The notes under the pieces: generated by a model
The model's database searches: none
The model's input: the letters and a program-made list of their open reading frames with translations, nothing else
What the model was told of the DNA's origin: nothing
Program-made: the position numbers and the translations under genes
Shown here: one piece after another, positions 28,156-38,163 of the stretch
Numbering within the stretch: the stretch's first letter is position 1
Layout: each line of letters opens with the position of its first letter
NCBI RefSeq assembly: GCF_004126535.1
Contig: NZ_PPCV01000008.1
Span: 1 to 64,000 of the forward strand
From: Propioniciclava flava
GTDB taxonomy: Bacteria; Actinomycetota; Actinomycetes; Propionibacteriales; Propionibacteriaceae
Length of the DNA: 64,000 nt
Direction: 5' to 3'

Positions 28156-29604
28156 TCAGGAATGTGGCGGTGTCGATTCTGGGCGGGCAGCCCACCAGGC
28201 GAGTAGTTCTTCCCGGGCGCGTTCGGGGCCCAACGGGCCCTCGTCCATGCGGCGCTCCAGCAAGAATGCGTAGGCCTGTCCAACGACGCGTCCAGGCTTG
28301 ATGCCGAGAATCTCCATGATCTGCGTGCCGTCGAGGTCGGGACGCATGGCGTCCAGCTCTTCCTGGGCCGCCAACTGGTCGATACGCCATTCGAGTTGTT
28401 CGTAGGCCGTGCGCAATCGGTTCGCCTTGCGCTGATTGCGGGTGGTGCAATCGGCGCGGGTGAGAATGTGAAGGCGCTCCAGCTGATCCCCCGCATCGCG
28501 GACGTAGCGGCGCACCGCCGCGTCCGTCCAGTCGGCGTCGGCGTAACCGTGGAAGCGCAGGTGAAGCTCCACGAGCTTCGCCACTGCTTTGATGTCGTCG
28601 GTCGGATACCGCAGCGCGGTGAGTCGCTTCTTGGCCATTTTCGCGCCCACCACGTCGTGGTGGTGGAACGAGACTTTGCCGCCGCCCTCGAACCGTTTCG
28701 TGGCCGGTTTGCCCACATCGTGCAGAACGGCCGCGAGCCGCCCCACCAGGTCGGGCGCATGGCCGCGAGCCTTCTCCAAGGCAATCGACTGCTCCAGCAC
28801 CGTCAACGTGTGCTGATAGATGTCCTTGTGGCGACCGTGCTCGTCGACCTCACGCACGAGAGCAGAAAGTTCCGGCACAACATGGTCGGCCAAGCCAGTG
28901 CGCACCAGAAGGTCGAGGCCCTCCCGTGGCGCGTCCGACAGCAGCAGCCGCGACAACTCGTCGCGAACCCGCTCTGCGGAGATGATCTGGATGCGATCGG
29001 CCATCTCCGTCATCGCGGCCACGACCTCAGGAACAGGGATGAACCGCAGTTGGCTCGTGAACCGGGCTGCCCGCATCATCCGCAACGGATCGTCCCCAAA
29101 GGACACCTCCGGCGGGGACGGCGTCCGCAGCACGTGATCGGCCAAGTCCTCCAGGCCGCCGTGCGGGTCGGCGAAGGCGCCCGTGACGACGGAGAGCGCC
29201 ATCGCGTTCACGGTGAAGTCGCGACGCACCAGGTCGGCGGTCAGATCGTCGCCGAACTCCACCGTCGGCTTCCGCGATGACGGATCGTAGGAATCGGCAC
29301 GGTAGGTGGTCACCTCGACCACGTCGTCGTGGAAGGAAGCGCCGATCGTCCCGAATGCGCGACCGATGTCCCACGTCGCCGGAGTCAGCGACGACAGGAT
29401 TGACTCGATAGCGTCAGGGCGAGCGTTCGTCGTGAAGTCCAGATCGTGCACCCCGCGCCCCATGAGCGCGTCGCGCACCGGCCCCCCGACGAGGTGCAGG
29501 TCGTAGCCGGACGCCGCGAAAGCGTCCGCAACACGCCGGATGGTCGGGGTCGCCGCCACGGCATCCTCAAGCGCCTGGCGCTGGTCTACGGAGAGGGAAG
29601 CCAC
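28156..29604 (-). CDS. cca: CCA-adding tRNA nucleotidyltransferase
   Basis: The 482-residue enzyme adds or repairs the 3' CCA of tRNAs, needed here since the tRNA-Ala gene lacks CCA. The head domain has LVGGPVRDALMGRGVHDLDFTT (nucleotidyltransferase motif with catalytic Asp pair). RRDFTVNAMAL and RMMRAARF follow, then an HD domain (AAVLHDVGKPAT). GTG 29604 is preferred since TAAGCT lies eight bases upstream and the family start fits. It is divergent from the DUF6049 gene with overlapping promoters in only 32 bp. Confidence 0.93.
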   Translation of the reverse strand: MASLSVDQRQALEDAVAATPTIRRVADAFAASGYDLHLVGGPVRDALMGRGVHDLDFTTNARPDAIESILSSLTPATWDIGRAFGTIGASFHDDVVEVTTYRADSYDPSSRKPTVEFGDDLTADLVRRDFTVNAMALSVVTGAFADPHGGLEDLADHVLRTPSPPEVSFGDDPLRMMRAARFTSQLRFIPVPEVVAAMTEMADRIQIISAERVRDELSRLLLSDAPREGLDLLVRTGLADHVVPELSALVREVDEHGRHKDIYQHTLTVLEQSIALEKARGHAPDLVGRLAAVLHDVGKPATKRFEGGGKVSFHHHDVVGAKMAKKRLTALRYPTDDIKAVAKLVELHLRFHGYADADWTDAAVRRYVRDAGDQLERLHILTRADCTTRNQRKANRLRTAYEQLEWRIDQLAAQEELDAMRPDLDGTQIMEILGIKPGRVVGQAYAFLLERRMDEGPLGPERAREELLAWWAARPESTPPHS

Positions 29605-29636
29605 GGGGATTGAGCTTAGCGGCCTACGATGGGGCG

Positions 29637-31556
29637 GTGACTGCGAACCGGCCCGGGCCACCCCGCCGCCGATTCTTCGGGGCGTTGATGGGCCTGGTGC
29701 TTGTGGTGGCGACGGTGATCCTCGGACCGACCGCCCAGGCCGCCGACCCCCTGGCCACCGTGAGCCTCACTCAAGCCGAGTTGATCGACGGAAAGCTCCG
29801 CCTCGCCGGGAACCTCACCAACACCGGCACCGTGTCGCTGCGGTCCTTGTCGGTACAACTATGGCGCTCCCGCGCCCCCCTCGCCTCCCGTGACGCCGTC
29901 ACGAAAGCCCTCACGGAAAAGACCACCACCGACGGGCAACTCAGCCGCGTCCCGTCCGCCACCCTTGCGCTGACGACCGGCAACGCGACCCTCGACCCCG
30001 GTCAGTCGAGCACCTTCGCCGTCGAGGCCACCCCCGCCGAACTCGGGCTCGCCCCGGCCGCCTCCTATTGGGTGGGCGTCGACGTCACCGCCCGCCTGGT
30101 GAACGAGCCCGCCCTGCGCACCCTCGCTACACCCCGCACGCTGGCCACGGTGCCCTCCGGGACCATCCCCATCGCCTCCGTGGTGGAACTGTCGAGCCGC
30201 CCCCACCAGATCAAGCAGAACCTCTTCCCTGACGAGAGCCTCGCCGAGGAACTGTCGACCGGACGCCTGCACACGTTGCTGACCGCAGCACTCACCCGCG
30301 CCACCGACTGGTACATCGACCCCAGCCTGCTCGTCGAAGTACGCGACATGGCCGACGGCTATCGGGTCGGCCCTGACCGCGTCGAAGGGACGGGTGCCGC
30401 CGCCGCGCAGGCGTGGCTGGACCAGTTCGCGACGCTCGACCCGGCGCGCGGCATCAGCGGGCTCTTCGGCACCCCCGACCTCTCCTCCGCCGACGCCTCC
30501 CCCTTCCCCGAACTGCAGGCGGACGCGGTGACCGCTGGGAATGACGTGGACGCGCGCGCCTCCGACTCGGGCCTGCTGCTGGTCTCCCCCGACGAGACCA
30601 CGCTGCGCGACGTTGCCGGTCTGGGACGCACCGTGTTCGCTCTCGGCATCCGCCCTCCGCAAACCGTCAACGCCACGTCTGGTGTCACGGTCGCGGAGGT
30701 CGACCAGCCCACCCTCGCGCCGAGCGCGCTACTGCCCGACACCCCCCTGAATCGACGCAACACGTTGGCTGCCGTCGCACAGGCGACTGGGGGGCAGATC
30801 CGCTGGATCCGCACCGAGGCCGATCTGGGAGCCGACGTGGACCCGCCACGAGCCTTCCCCCGGGCGCCCGTCTCGTCCGTTCTGTCCGCAGCCCCTGGCG
30901 CATGGACGCCGTCCAATCAGGCCCGCACCGGCGTGGTGACGCCCGACGTCCGCGCGACGCTCACCCGCCTGGGACAGGAGCTACGGGCGTACGGGGCGAT
31001 GTCCCCCACCTCGAAGATCGGCGACATCGCAGATGCGCAGGTCGCCCGTGGGGCGTCCTTGTGGTGGAGCGACGACGCCGCCCGGCAAGAAGCCTGGTTC
31101 GCCGCGATTGAGGAGCGCATCGCCAGCACGGGCGGCGCCCCCGTCAGCCTCGACGCCATCCCTCGGTTCTCGATGACGGGCGCCACCAGCGACTTCCCCG
31201 TCACCGTCACCAACCACCTCACCGACCCCGCCACCGTGCGCGTGGTGGTGTCGACCGACAACCCTCAGCGGATCCGGTTCGCTGAACCCGACCCGGTGAC
31301 GGTGAACCCGGGGGCGTCCAACACGGTCACGCTGGCCGCGTCAGCATCCGGCGCCGGAGTGGTGACCGCTCGCGTGCACCTGGAGTCCCTGACCGGTGAG
31401 CAGTTGACCCCCGACACCACCATCACCGTGGACACCAGCGACGTCGGCACCATCGGGTGGGTGCTGGTCATCGTGTCCGGGGTCGTGCTCGTGTTGACCA
31501 CAGCCCTGCGCATCCGCCAGGTCCGCGCGCGGCAAAAGGCCCTCAGCGATGGCTGA
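29637..31556 (+). CDS. DUF6049 family secreted protein (Rv3909-like)
   Basis: The 639-residue protein has a signal peptide ending near PTAQAAD, a large extracellular region rich in beta strands, and a C-terminal membrane helix (about IGWVLVIVSGVVLVLTTAL) with a basic tail. It matches the gene found beside MurJ in Actinobacteria (mycobacterial Rv3909). It probably works at the cell wall with the fused MurJ, whose ATG overlaps its 3' end. GTG 29637 is exactly six bases after TACGAT, indicating a leaderless mRNA. Confidence 0.85.
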   Translation: MTANRPGPPRRRFFGALMGLVLVVATVILGPTAQAADPLATVSLTQAELIDGKLRLAGNLTNTGTVSLRSLSVQLWRSRAPLASRDAVTKALTEKTTTDGQLSRVPSATLALTTGNATLDPGQSSTFAVEATPAELGLAPAASYWVGVDVTARLVNEPALRTLATPRTLATVPSGTIPIASVVELSSRPHQIKQNLFPDESLAEELSTGRLHTLLTAALTRATDWYIDPSLLVEVRDMADGYRVGPDRVEGTGAAAAQAWLDQFATLDPARGISGLFGTPDLSSADASPFPELQADAVTAGNDVDARASDSGLLLVSPDETTLRDVAGLGRTVFALGIRPPQTVNATSGVTVAEVDQPTLAPSALLPDTPLNRRNTLAAVAQATGGQIRWIRTEADLGADVDPPRAFPRAPVSSVLSAAPGAWTPSNQARTGVVTPDVRATLTRLGQELRAYGAMSPTSKIGDIADAQVARGASLWWSDDAARQEAWFAAIEERIASTGGAPVSLDAIPRFSMTGATSDFPVTVTNHLTDPATVRVVVSTDNPQRIRFAEPDPVTVNPGASNTVTLAASASGAGVVTARVHLESLTGEQLTPDTTITVDTSDVGTIGWVLVIVSGVVLVLTTALRIRQVRARQKALSDG

Positions 31557-34500
31557 TCCGGCCGCCCCGTCGGCGTCACGACGGCTCCTCAACGCCACCG
31601 CGGTGATGGCGTCCGGCACCATGGTCAGCCGGGTGCTGGGGTTCCTGCGCGCCGGCCTGCTCGTGATCGCGCTCGGGTCCGCATCGCCCCAAGCGGACGC
31701 CTTCTCGCTGGCGACACTCGTCCCGAACTCGTTGTACATGCTGTTCGCGGGCGGCGCCCTCAACACCGTGCTCGTGCCCCAGATCGTGCGTCACACGCAC
31801 CAAGACGACGACGGCGGCGAGGCCTTCATCAATCGCATCATCACCGCGTTCGTCGTGCTGCTGGCCGCCGTAACCATCCTGGCAACGATCTTCACCCCCC
31901 AGGTGCTGAGCCTGTGGAGCAACAGCCTGTGGCGCTCGGAGCCGATGGCACCGCTGTGGCACCAACTCGTCTTCATGGCGACCCTGACGATGCCGCAGTT
32001 GTTCTTCTTCGGAGTGTTCTTCCTTCTGGGGCAGGTGCTCAACGCCCGCGACCGCTTCGGCCCGATGATGTGGGCGCCCATCGTCAACAACGTGGTCGCC
32101 ATCATCGTCCTCGGGCTCTACCTGAGCTTGTGGGGCACCAGCACCAACCCCAGCCAGGCTTTCACCGACCAGCAGGTGCTCCTGCTCGGCCTCGGATCGA
32201 CGCTCGGCATCGTCGTGCAGACCGCCGTCCTGATCCCCAGCCTGCGCGCCACCGGGCTGACGTTCCGGCCCCGGTTCGACCTGCGCGGGCAAGGGCTGGG
32301 CGAAACGTTCCACCTGGCCAAGTGGATGCTCGGCTACGTCTTGCTCACCACGCTGGGGCAGGTGGTCGTCACGAACCTGCTCAGCACCGCCACGGCCCAA
32401 CAGGCCGGTCCGGGCGCAGGCCTGACCTCCTACAGCACCGCCTACCTCGTGTGGATCCTCCCCCACTCCCTCCTGACGGTGGCGCTCGCGACCGCGATGC
32501 TGCCCTCGGCGTCCCGTCTGGCGGCGGCGCACGACCTGGGCGGCGTCGCCGCGGAAACCATGCGGACGATGCGCCTAGCGCTCACCTTCCTCGTCCCCGC
32601 TGCCGTCGCTTTCCTCGTCTTGGGTCTGCCGTTCATGCGGATCGCGTTCGGCCACGGCGCCAACGCCGATACCTGGCCTTTCCTCGGGTGGACGCTGATG
32701 GCCTTCGCGCTCGGCCTGGTCCCCTACACGATCCAGTACGTGTACCTGCGGGGCTTCTACGCACTGGAGAACACCCGCACGCCGTTCCTCCTCCAGGCCG
32801 CCATCACGGCAGCCAACATCGTGGCCGCGTTCATCGCCGCGAATGTGTCGGATGACCCCACCACCGTCGCGCCCCGCCTGGCGCTGGCCTATGCGTTCTC
32901 CTACCTCGTCGGCGCCTGGTTGACCCATGTGACGCTGCGCAAGCAACTCCCCATGTTGTCGGCTGCCCCCCTCGTCCGGCTCCTGACGCAACTGTTCCTG
33001 GCCGTCTTACCGGGTGCCATCGTGGGCGGCGCGGTCTCATGGTGGACCCGCGACGCCTCCCTGCTGGTCACCCTGGCCGGGCTCGCCGGATCGGTGGTGG
33101 TGGCCGGTGCCGCCTTCTTCGGGATGGCCCGGCTCATGCACATTCCCGAGGCCACCCAGTTGCTCGCCATCCTGAGCCGCCGCTCCGGCGTTGCACCGGA
33201 CGCGACGGGCGACGCCCACCCTGGGGACGCCGAGCCGAGCGGCGAGCGCGACGGCGTCATGCTCGCCTACCCGGATCCCTCCCTCCCCGCGACCGGGGTT
33301 CCCGATTTCGATCCGCGCAACACACCCGGGGAGTTGCTGGATGGCCGCTATCGGCTCGATGAGCCGCTCAGCCGCCGCGGCTCGACCGTCACCTGGCGTG
33401 CGTTCGACCTGAAGCTGGGGCGGCCGGTGCTGCTCCACATTCTCGACGCGAACGACCCGCGAGCCCTCGACGTTCTCGACCAGGCACGCCGGGCCGCCCC
33501 CGCCATCGACAACCGGTTCCTGCGCGTCTGGGATGCCGTCTTGGACGAGACGGGCGAGGGCAGCTATGTGGTGTGCGAGTACGCCCCTGGCCGCTCGCTG
33601 GAGTTGCTGTTGCGTGACGGGCCGCTGTCGGACCTGGAGGCGGCCTGGCTGGTGCGGGAGTTGGCTTCTGGTCTGGCGGGCATGCACGACCAGGGCCTCT
33701 ACCACCGGGCGCTGAACCCCGACACCGTCATCATCACCGCCACGGGGAACCCGAAGATCGTCGGCTTCCTCGTCGAGCACGCCCTGCATCCCGACACCGA
33801 GGACGGGATCGATCCCGAGAGCCGCGATGTGACCGGGCTGGGTGAACTCCTGTACGCCACCTTGACCGGACGCTGGCCGGGCCCCGCCCACTACGGGTTA
33901 CGCGCGGCAGCGACCGACAGGTTCGGCCGTCCCGTCTCTGCTGCAGCCTCCTCGACCCGGGTTTCGGTGGAGGTGTCCGATATTGCCGATCGGATCCTGG
34001 CTCGCTCCTCCCTCGGCAGCGCCACCCCCCTCACGACCGCCATGGACGTCGCCGAAGCCCTGTCGGCGATCCTGGGCGGCGCGGACGCGGCCTATCTGCT
34101 GGAGCAGCGCCTCCAGGGCCCGATCGAACTGGTGCGGCTCCCGCCCAGCACCCCTGCGCCGCTTGCTCCCCCGGCGGCCCCCAATGCACCGGCGAGCGCG
34201 ACGCGGCTGAGCGTGAGCCAGGATGTCCCGGCGCAGCCCGGTGTCGCGTCGCGTCCCCCGGTGTACGGGTCACGCCCGTCGGCGGGCGATGAGCCGGTCG
34301 AGGACGATCTCGGCGAGCCCACCGGTGCGCTGCACCACCGCGAGGACGCGGTGCCCGCCTCCCCCTGGGCACAGCCGAGTGACGAAGCCACCAACGCCTT
34401 GTGGGCCGACGTAGAGGAGAGCGCCAGCGTCCCTGGGCAGGCGTTCACGCCGATCCCCCCGCCAGCCCCGCAGTTCAAGGTCTCCGAGCAGGCCCCATCG

Positions 34501-35094
34501 GAGGACCCGTCACGCCGCTGGGTCGTCGTTCTGGCGTGCCTGTTCGTGCTGTCGCTGATCGTCGGCCTGGTCGGGGTCTTCGTCAATCAGTACAACCGCC
34601 AGTCGGCCCTGCCACCCGCACCGCAGGCGGCCTACGTCCTCGTCGGAGCCCGCGATTTCGACCCCCAGGCGGACGGGGGCGACGGGCGCGAGAACCCCGA
34701 TCTGGCCCCGTTGACCGTGGACGGGAACACGGCGACCGTCTGGACGACCGAACGCTATGGCCGCTCCGCCACCTTCAACGGTCGCAAACCGGGTGCTGGA
34801 ATTATCGTCGACCTCGGCGAGCCCAAGCCAGTGTCGTGGGTGGTCCTGACGTTGGGGGACGCCCCCACCGGCGGAGAGATCCGTGTCCCCAACCAAGCCG
34901 ACGCGGCAGAACCGCCGATGGACTCCCTCTCGTCGTGGCGCCAGGTGACCACGTTCCAGCCGTCCACCGGGCACGTTCAACTGCACCTGCCGCGCACGGT
35001 GACCACCCGCTACGTGCTGGTGTATCTGACGACCCTGCCCCGTTCGGGAACGAACTACCAGGGGACGATCGCGGAGATCAGCGTCACCCCGTGA
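31549..35094 (+). CDS. murJ: MurJ lipid II flippase fused to a pseudokinase and extracellular domain
   Basis: The 1181-residue protein joins four parts. Residues 1-520 are a 14-helix MurJ/MviN flippase exporting lipid II. Residues about 594-845 are a protein-kinase-like domain lacking the catalytic HRD (HRALNPDT), the DFG motif and the usual VAIK lysine, so it is a pseudokinase. Residues 845-985 are a Pro/Ala-rich linker, and 990-1011 a membrane helix. The C-terminal 160 residues form a discoidin-like outer domain (DLGEPKPVSWVVLTLG). In mycobacteria the pseudokinase of this protein is phosphorylated and recruits FhaA. It overlaps the DUF6049 gene by 8 bp. Confidence 0.93.
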   Translation: MADPAAPSASRRLLNATAVMASGTMVSRVLGFLRAGLLVIALGSASPQADAFSLATLVPNSLYMLFAGGALNTVLVPQIVRHTHQDDDGGEAFINRIITAFVVLLAAVTILATIFTPQVLSLWSNSLWRSEPMAPLWHQLVFMATLTMPQLFFFGVFFLLGQVLNARDRFGPMMWAPIVNNVVAIIVLGLYLSLWGTSTNPSQAFTDQQVLLLGLGSTLGIVVQTAVLIPSLRATGLTFRPRFDLRGQGLGETFHLAKWMLGYVLLTTLGQVVVTNLLSTATAQQAGPGAGLTSYSTAYLVWILPHSLLTVALATAMLPSASRLAAAHDLGGVAAETMRTMRLALTFLVPAAVAFLVLGLPFMRIAFGHGANADTWPFLGWTLMAFALGLVPYTIQYVYLRGFYALENTRTPFLLQAAITAANIVAAFIAANVSDDPTTVAPRLALAYAFSYLVGAWLTHVTLRKQLPMLSAAPLVRLLTQLFLAVLPGAIVGGAVSWWTRDASLLVTLAGLAGSVVVAGAAFFGMARLMHIPEATQLLAILSRRSGVAPDATGDAHPGDAEPSGERDGVMLAYPDPSLPATGVPDFDPRNTPGELLDGRYRLDEPLSRRGSTVTWRAFDLKLGRPVLLHILDANDPRALDVLDQARRAAPAIDNRFLRVWDAVLDETGEGSYVVCEYAPGRSLELLLRDGPLSDLEAAWLVRELASGLAGMHDQGLYHRALNPDTVIITATGNPKIVGFLVEHALHPDTEDGIDPESRDVTGLGELLYATLTGRWPGPAHYGLRAAATDRFGRPVSAAASSTRVSVEVSDIADRILARSSLGSATPLTTAMDVAEALSAILGGADAAYLLEQRLQGPIELVRLPPSTPAPLAPPAAPNAPASATRLSVSQDVPAQPGVASRPPVYGSRPSAGDEPVEDDLGEPTGALHHREDAVPASPWAQPSDEATNALWADVEESASVPGQAFTPIPPPAPQFKVSEQAPSEDPSRRWVVVLACLFVLSLIVGLVGVFVNQYNRQSALPPAPQAAYVLVGARDFDPQADGGDGRENPDLAPLTVDGNTATVWTTERYGRSATFNGRKPGAGIIVDLGEPKPVSWVVLTLGDAPTGGEIRVPNQADAAEPPMDSLSSWRQVTTFQPSTGHVQLHLPRTVTTRYVLVYLTTLPRSGTNYQGTIAEISVTP

Positions 35095-35097
35095 CCC

Positions 35098-35992
35098 TTA
35101 GGCGACGGCGTCCGCGAGCGCTTCGCTGAACTGGGCCAGTCCCTCCAGGTTGGAGTTGTCCAGCGTGGCCGCCTCCAAGAGCCCGTAGCGAGGCGTGTCG
35201 ATGAAGCACTGAACCATGACACCCAGCGACATCGTGCCGCACACCACGGTGCCTTGGCGGCGCTCCGTGGCATCCTTCAAGCTCCCCCTCGCTGTCGCCA
35301 TGTCTGGCTCGCTGGAGGTCGAGGCCAGGATCATTTGCAGACGGCTCCCGGTGGCGGCCTGATAGACCACGCCGTCCTTGTCTGAGGCCGATGGGAGCAC
35401 GGTCCACCCGTTGACCTTGGCCGGCGCGACCTGGCCGTCGAAGGGCGTCGCTACCTTGCCGGCTCCGCTGGTGGGCAGCGGGCCCACGGTGGGCTCGTCG
35501 GTGGGTGGCGGCGTGCGCGGCACGCTGGGGATCCGTGTCGTCGCAGTGGGCGTCGGAAGGGAACCTCCCCGAGGTGCCATGACGATGAAGAAGATTCCGA
35601 GGGCCGCGACGAGCACACCGACGACGACGATGATCACGAGCGCGGCGTTTCCTCCGCCCCGGCGCGGGGGTGGAGGCGGAGGCCATGAGCCGCCCGGCAC
35701 GGGCCCCGTGGCGGGCGCGCCCGGCCCCGACCACGCCTGGCCTCCTGGCGTCCACCCCTGGCTGGCCTGCGGTTGACCGCCGGGCGGCTGCTGGCCCCAC
35801 GGCTGACCGCCCTGGGGCCGCCCCTGGCCTGATTCGGGTTGCCCCCAGGCGGGAGGTTGCTGGCCAGGCCAGCCTCCGGATGCACCATTGCCCTGCTGCG
35901 GGGAGGGCTGCTGCGGGGCAGGCGGCTGCTGCGGCGGCTGCCCACCCTTGGGGGGACGGCGTGGGGCGTTGCCAGTACTGCTGGTCGCTCAT
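35098..35992 (-). pseudogene. Pro/Gln-rich membrane protein gene broken by a frameshift in a G6/C6 tract
   Basis: The expected start MSDQQYWQRPTPSP (ATG 35992) is in one frame. The clearly coding remainder, a Gln/Pro/Gly-rich cytoplasmic stretch, is in another: QPPQQPPAPQQPSPQQG, then GGSWPPPPPPRRGGG, a membrane helix (ALVIIVVVGVLVAALGIFFIV) and an outer domain with FDGQVAPAKVNGW. The switch lies at six G residues, 35950-35955; removing one restores a single frame. The alternative is a shorter 200-residue protein from GTG 35700. Cause: sequencing error, phase variation or mutation. The layout resembles DUF4333- or septum-type actinobacterial membrane proteins; function unknown. Confidence 0.75.
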
Positions 35993-36142
35993 CGGTGCTC
36001 TCCTGACCGCCGGACGGGGAGCGCGAGGCGTGCGCTCATCAACGGGCTGACGTGGGGTGGCGGGACGCGGGCGTCCAGACGGGCTGACTGTATCGGCTCG
36101 GCTCCCTCAGCGGGGAGTGCCCAACCACCCCGCGTGGTCGCA

Positions 36143-36169
36143 GGGAATGCCCCCAGGCCTCGCGTGGTT
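36143..36169 (+). promoter_or_regulatory. SigR/SigH-type oxidative-stress promoter of trxB
   Basis: GGGAAT (36143-36148), 18 bp, then GTT (36167-36169) exactly matches the GGAAT-N18-GTT consensus of SigR (Streptomyces) and SigH (mycobacteria), whose classic targets are thioredoxin genes. It overlaps two imperfect CGCGTGGTYGYAGGG repeats at 36131 and 36161, spaced exactly 30 bp apart. A second, housekeeping-like TAATCT lies at 36186. Confidence 0.8.
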
Positions 36170-36222
36170 GTAGGGGTGAGGCCGCTAATCTGGCCGCACC
36201 ACCCAGTTTGAGGAACACAGTC

Positions 36223-37200
36223 ATGAGCGACGTCCGCGAAGTCATCATCATCGGCTCCGGCCCTACCGGCTACACCGCAGCGGTCTACACCGCGCGCGCC
36301 AACCTGGCCCCACTGCTGTTCACCGGGGCCGTCGAGGCTGGCGGTGCGCTGATGAACACGACCGAGGTCGAGAACTTCCCCGGCTTCCCCGAGGGCATCA
36401 TGGGCCCCGACCTGATGATGAACATGCGCGCACAGGCGGAGCGCTTCGGCGCCGAACTCGTCGAAGAGGATGTCGTCGAGGTGGATCTGACCGGCCCGAT
36501 CAAGGTCGTCAAGGACGCCAATGGCGATGAGTACCGCGCGAAGGCCGTCATCTTGGCGATGGGGTCGGGGTACCGCCGCCTCGGCGTCCCGGGTGAGGAC
36601 CGGCTGTCTGGCAAGGGCGTCTCGTGGTGCGCGACCTGCGACGGTTTCTTCTTCCGCAACAAGGGCATCGCGGTGATCGGTGGCGGCGACTCCGCCGTCG
36701 AGGAGGCCACGTTCCTGAGCCGGTTCGGTGAGACGGTCACCATGATCGTCCGCCGCGACGCGTTGCGCGCCAGCAAGATCATGGCCGCCCGCGCCGAAGC
36801 CGACCCGAAGATCTCGATCGTGTGGGATTCCGTGGTGGAGACCATCAACGGCGACAACACGGTCAGCTCGATCACCGTGCGCAACGTGAAGACCGACGAG
36901 ACGACCGAACTCCCCGTGCAGGGCGTGTTCGTCGCCATCGGGCACGATCCGCGCTCGGCGCTGGTTCGTGGCCAGGTCGATCTGGACGACGCCGGCTACG
37001 TGCTCGTCAAGCCGGGTTCGCAGGAGACCAACTTGCCGGGCGTGTTCGCCGCGGGTGACCTGGTCGATCACACGTACCGGCAGGCGATCACTGCGGCGGG
37101 CACCGGCTGCGCCGCCGCTTTGGACGCCGAGCGTTACCTGGCCTCGTTGGGCGACGTCACCGCCGCCGAGGGCCTGGCCGCCGCGCTGGCGAACCTCTGA
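36223..37200 (+). CDS. trxB: Thioredoxin reductase
   Basis: The 325-residue flavoenzyme transfers electrons from NADPH through FAD to thioredoxin. It shows the FAD motif [16 protein letters not shown] (residues 11-26), [10 protein letters not shown], the redox centre CATC in [16 protein letters not shown] motif [10 protein letters not shown], and the C-terminal FAD motif [13 protein letters not shown] 36223 follows TTGAGGAACA. The upstream SigR/SigH-type promoter ties it to thiol stress. Its partner trxA lies 2.3 kb downstream, separated by the HEAT and MerR-HEAT genes, which is not the usual adjacent arrangement. Confidence 0.95.
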   Translation: MSDVREVIIIGSGPTGYTAAVYTARANLAPLLFTGAVEAGGALMNTTEVENFPGFPEGIMGPDLMMNMRAQAERFGAELVEEDVVEVDLTGPIKVVKDANGDEYRAKAVILAMGSGYRRLGVPGEDRLSGKGVSWCATCDGFFFRNKGIAVIGGGDSAVEEATFLSRFGETVTMIVRRDALRASKIMAARAEADPKISIVWDSVVETINGDNTVSSITVRNVKTDETTELPVQGVFVAIGHDPRSALVRGQVDLDDAGYVLVKPGSQETNLPGVFAAGDLVDHTYRQAITAAGTGCAAALDAERYLASLGDVTAAEGLAAALANL

Positions 37201-37221
37201 TCCCCCGCATCTGCGGCCGCG

Positions 37222-37254
37222 GACGCCCCCACCGGAGATTCCGGCGGGGGCGTC
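37222..37254 (+). terminator. Hairpin after trxB
   Basis: GACGCCCCCACCGG and CCGGCGGGGGCGTC pair over 14 positions with one mismatch and a 5-nt loop, 21 bp after the trxB stop. It isolates trxB from the next transcript. Confidence 0.75.
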
Positions 37255-37338
37255 TCCGCGTCCCACCCATCGGCTGGGGCATCTCCGCGTCCGAGGAGTC
37301 GGCACCCACGCAGGCCAACGCCGCTCCGACAAGGCCAT

Positions 37339-37369
37339 TTGACCTTGACGTCGCGTCAATCCTTATGGT
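37339..37369 (+). promoter_or_regulatory. MerR-type promoter with 19-bp spacer and dyad, before the HEAT gene
   Basis: TTGACC (-35, 37339-37344) and TATGGT (-10, 37364-37369) are 19 bp apart, the over-long spacing typical of MerR-activated promoters. The spacer carries the dyad TTGACG-TCG-CGTCAA (37345-37359). The predicted start is about 18 nt before the HEAT-gene ATG. A MerR-family gene lies 0.8 kb downstream, convergent. Confidence 0.82.
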
Positions 37370-37393
37370 TCAGGCTTAGGAGGTCACATCATC

Positions 37394-38140
37394 ATGACGA
37401 ACACCATTGATCAACTCATCACCCAGCTCTCCGACATCGACGGCACCAACCGTCGGCATGCGGCGCTCGCGCTGGGCCGCGAGCAGGATCCCAGCGGCAC
37501 CACCGCGTCCGCGCTGGTGGAGCGCCTGGCGACCGAAGCCGACTCCTGCGTCCGCGAGGACCTCACCTGGGCGACCGTGCAGCACATCGTCACGGCGCTG
37601 CCGCAGGTGCTGGGGATGCTGACCGCTGACGAGGCGGACACGCGCCGCACCGGCGCCCACGTCCTGAGCAAGGTCGGCGATCCCGCGCACTTCGAGGCGC
37701 TGGCCCCGCTGGTCGCCGACGAGCACGCCGATGTCGCGATCAAGGCCTACCGGGCCGTCGCGAACACCGGCCGCCCCGAGGCCCTCACGGTGCTGGCGAG
37801 CAGGCTCGGCGACGGTGACGCCCTCCAGCGTGACGCGCTGACCGGCGCGTTCGCGCGCTTCGGTGAGGCGGCCGTCCCCGCCCTGATCGAGGCGCTGGGC
37901 TCCCCGGAGCGCGACGTGCGCGAGCACGCCGCCGACGCCCTGGGCCACCTCGGCGCCGACGCGATCACCGCGACGGACGCCCTGGCTGGGCTGGCGTCCG
38001 ACCCGGATGCCGATGTGCGCCTGGCCGCCGTCGCCGCCTTGGGTCAGTTCGGCCCCGACGCCGCACCCGCCCTGGAGGGGTTCCGCTCGGATGCCGACCC
38101 GCGCATCACGGTTACCGTGACGAGGCTGGTCCGGGCCTGA
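37394..38140 (+). CDS. HEAT-repeat protein under a MerR-type promoter
   Basis: The 248-residue protein consists of about seven tandem two-helix HEAT repeats of roughly 31 residues, with recurring patterns such as DADVRLAAVAALGQFG, ERDVREHAADALGHLG and EADTRRTGAHVLSKVG. There is no signal peptide, membrane helix or enzyme motif, so it should be a cytoplasmic binding scaffold. AGGAGG lies 10 bp before ATG 37394. Its repeats resemble those in the convergent MerR-HEAT protein, suggesting common origin. Function unknown. Confidence 0.88.
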   Translation: MTNTIDQLITQLSDIDGTNRRHAALALGREQDPSGTTASALVERLATEADSCVREDLTWATVQHIVTALPQVLGMLTADEADTRRTGAHVLSKVGDPAHFEALAPLVADEHADVAIKAYRAVANTGRPEALTVLASRLGDGDALQRDALTGAFARFGEAAVPALIEALGSPERDVREHAADALGHLGADAITATDALAGLASDPDADVRLAAVAALGQFGPDAAPALEGFRSDADPRITVTVTRLVRA

Positions 38141-38163
38141 TTCACGAGCCCGCCATCGCGACC

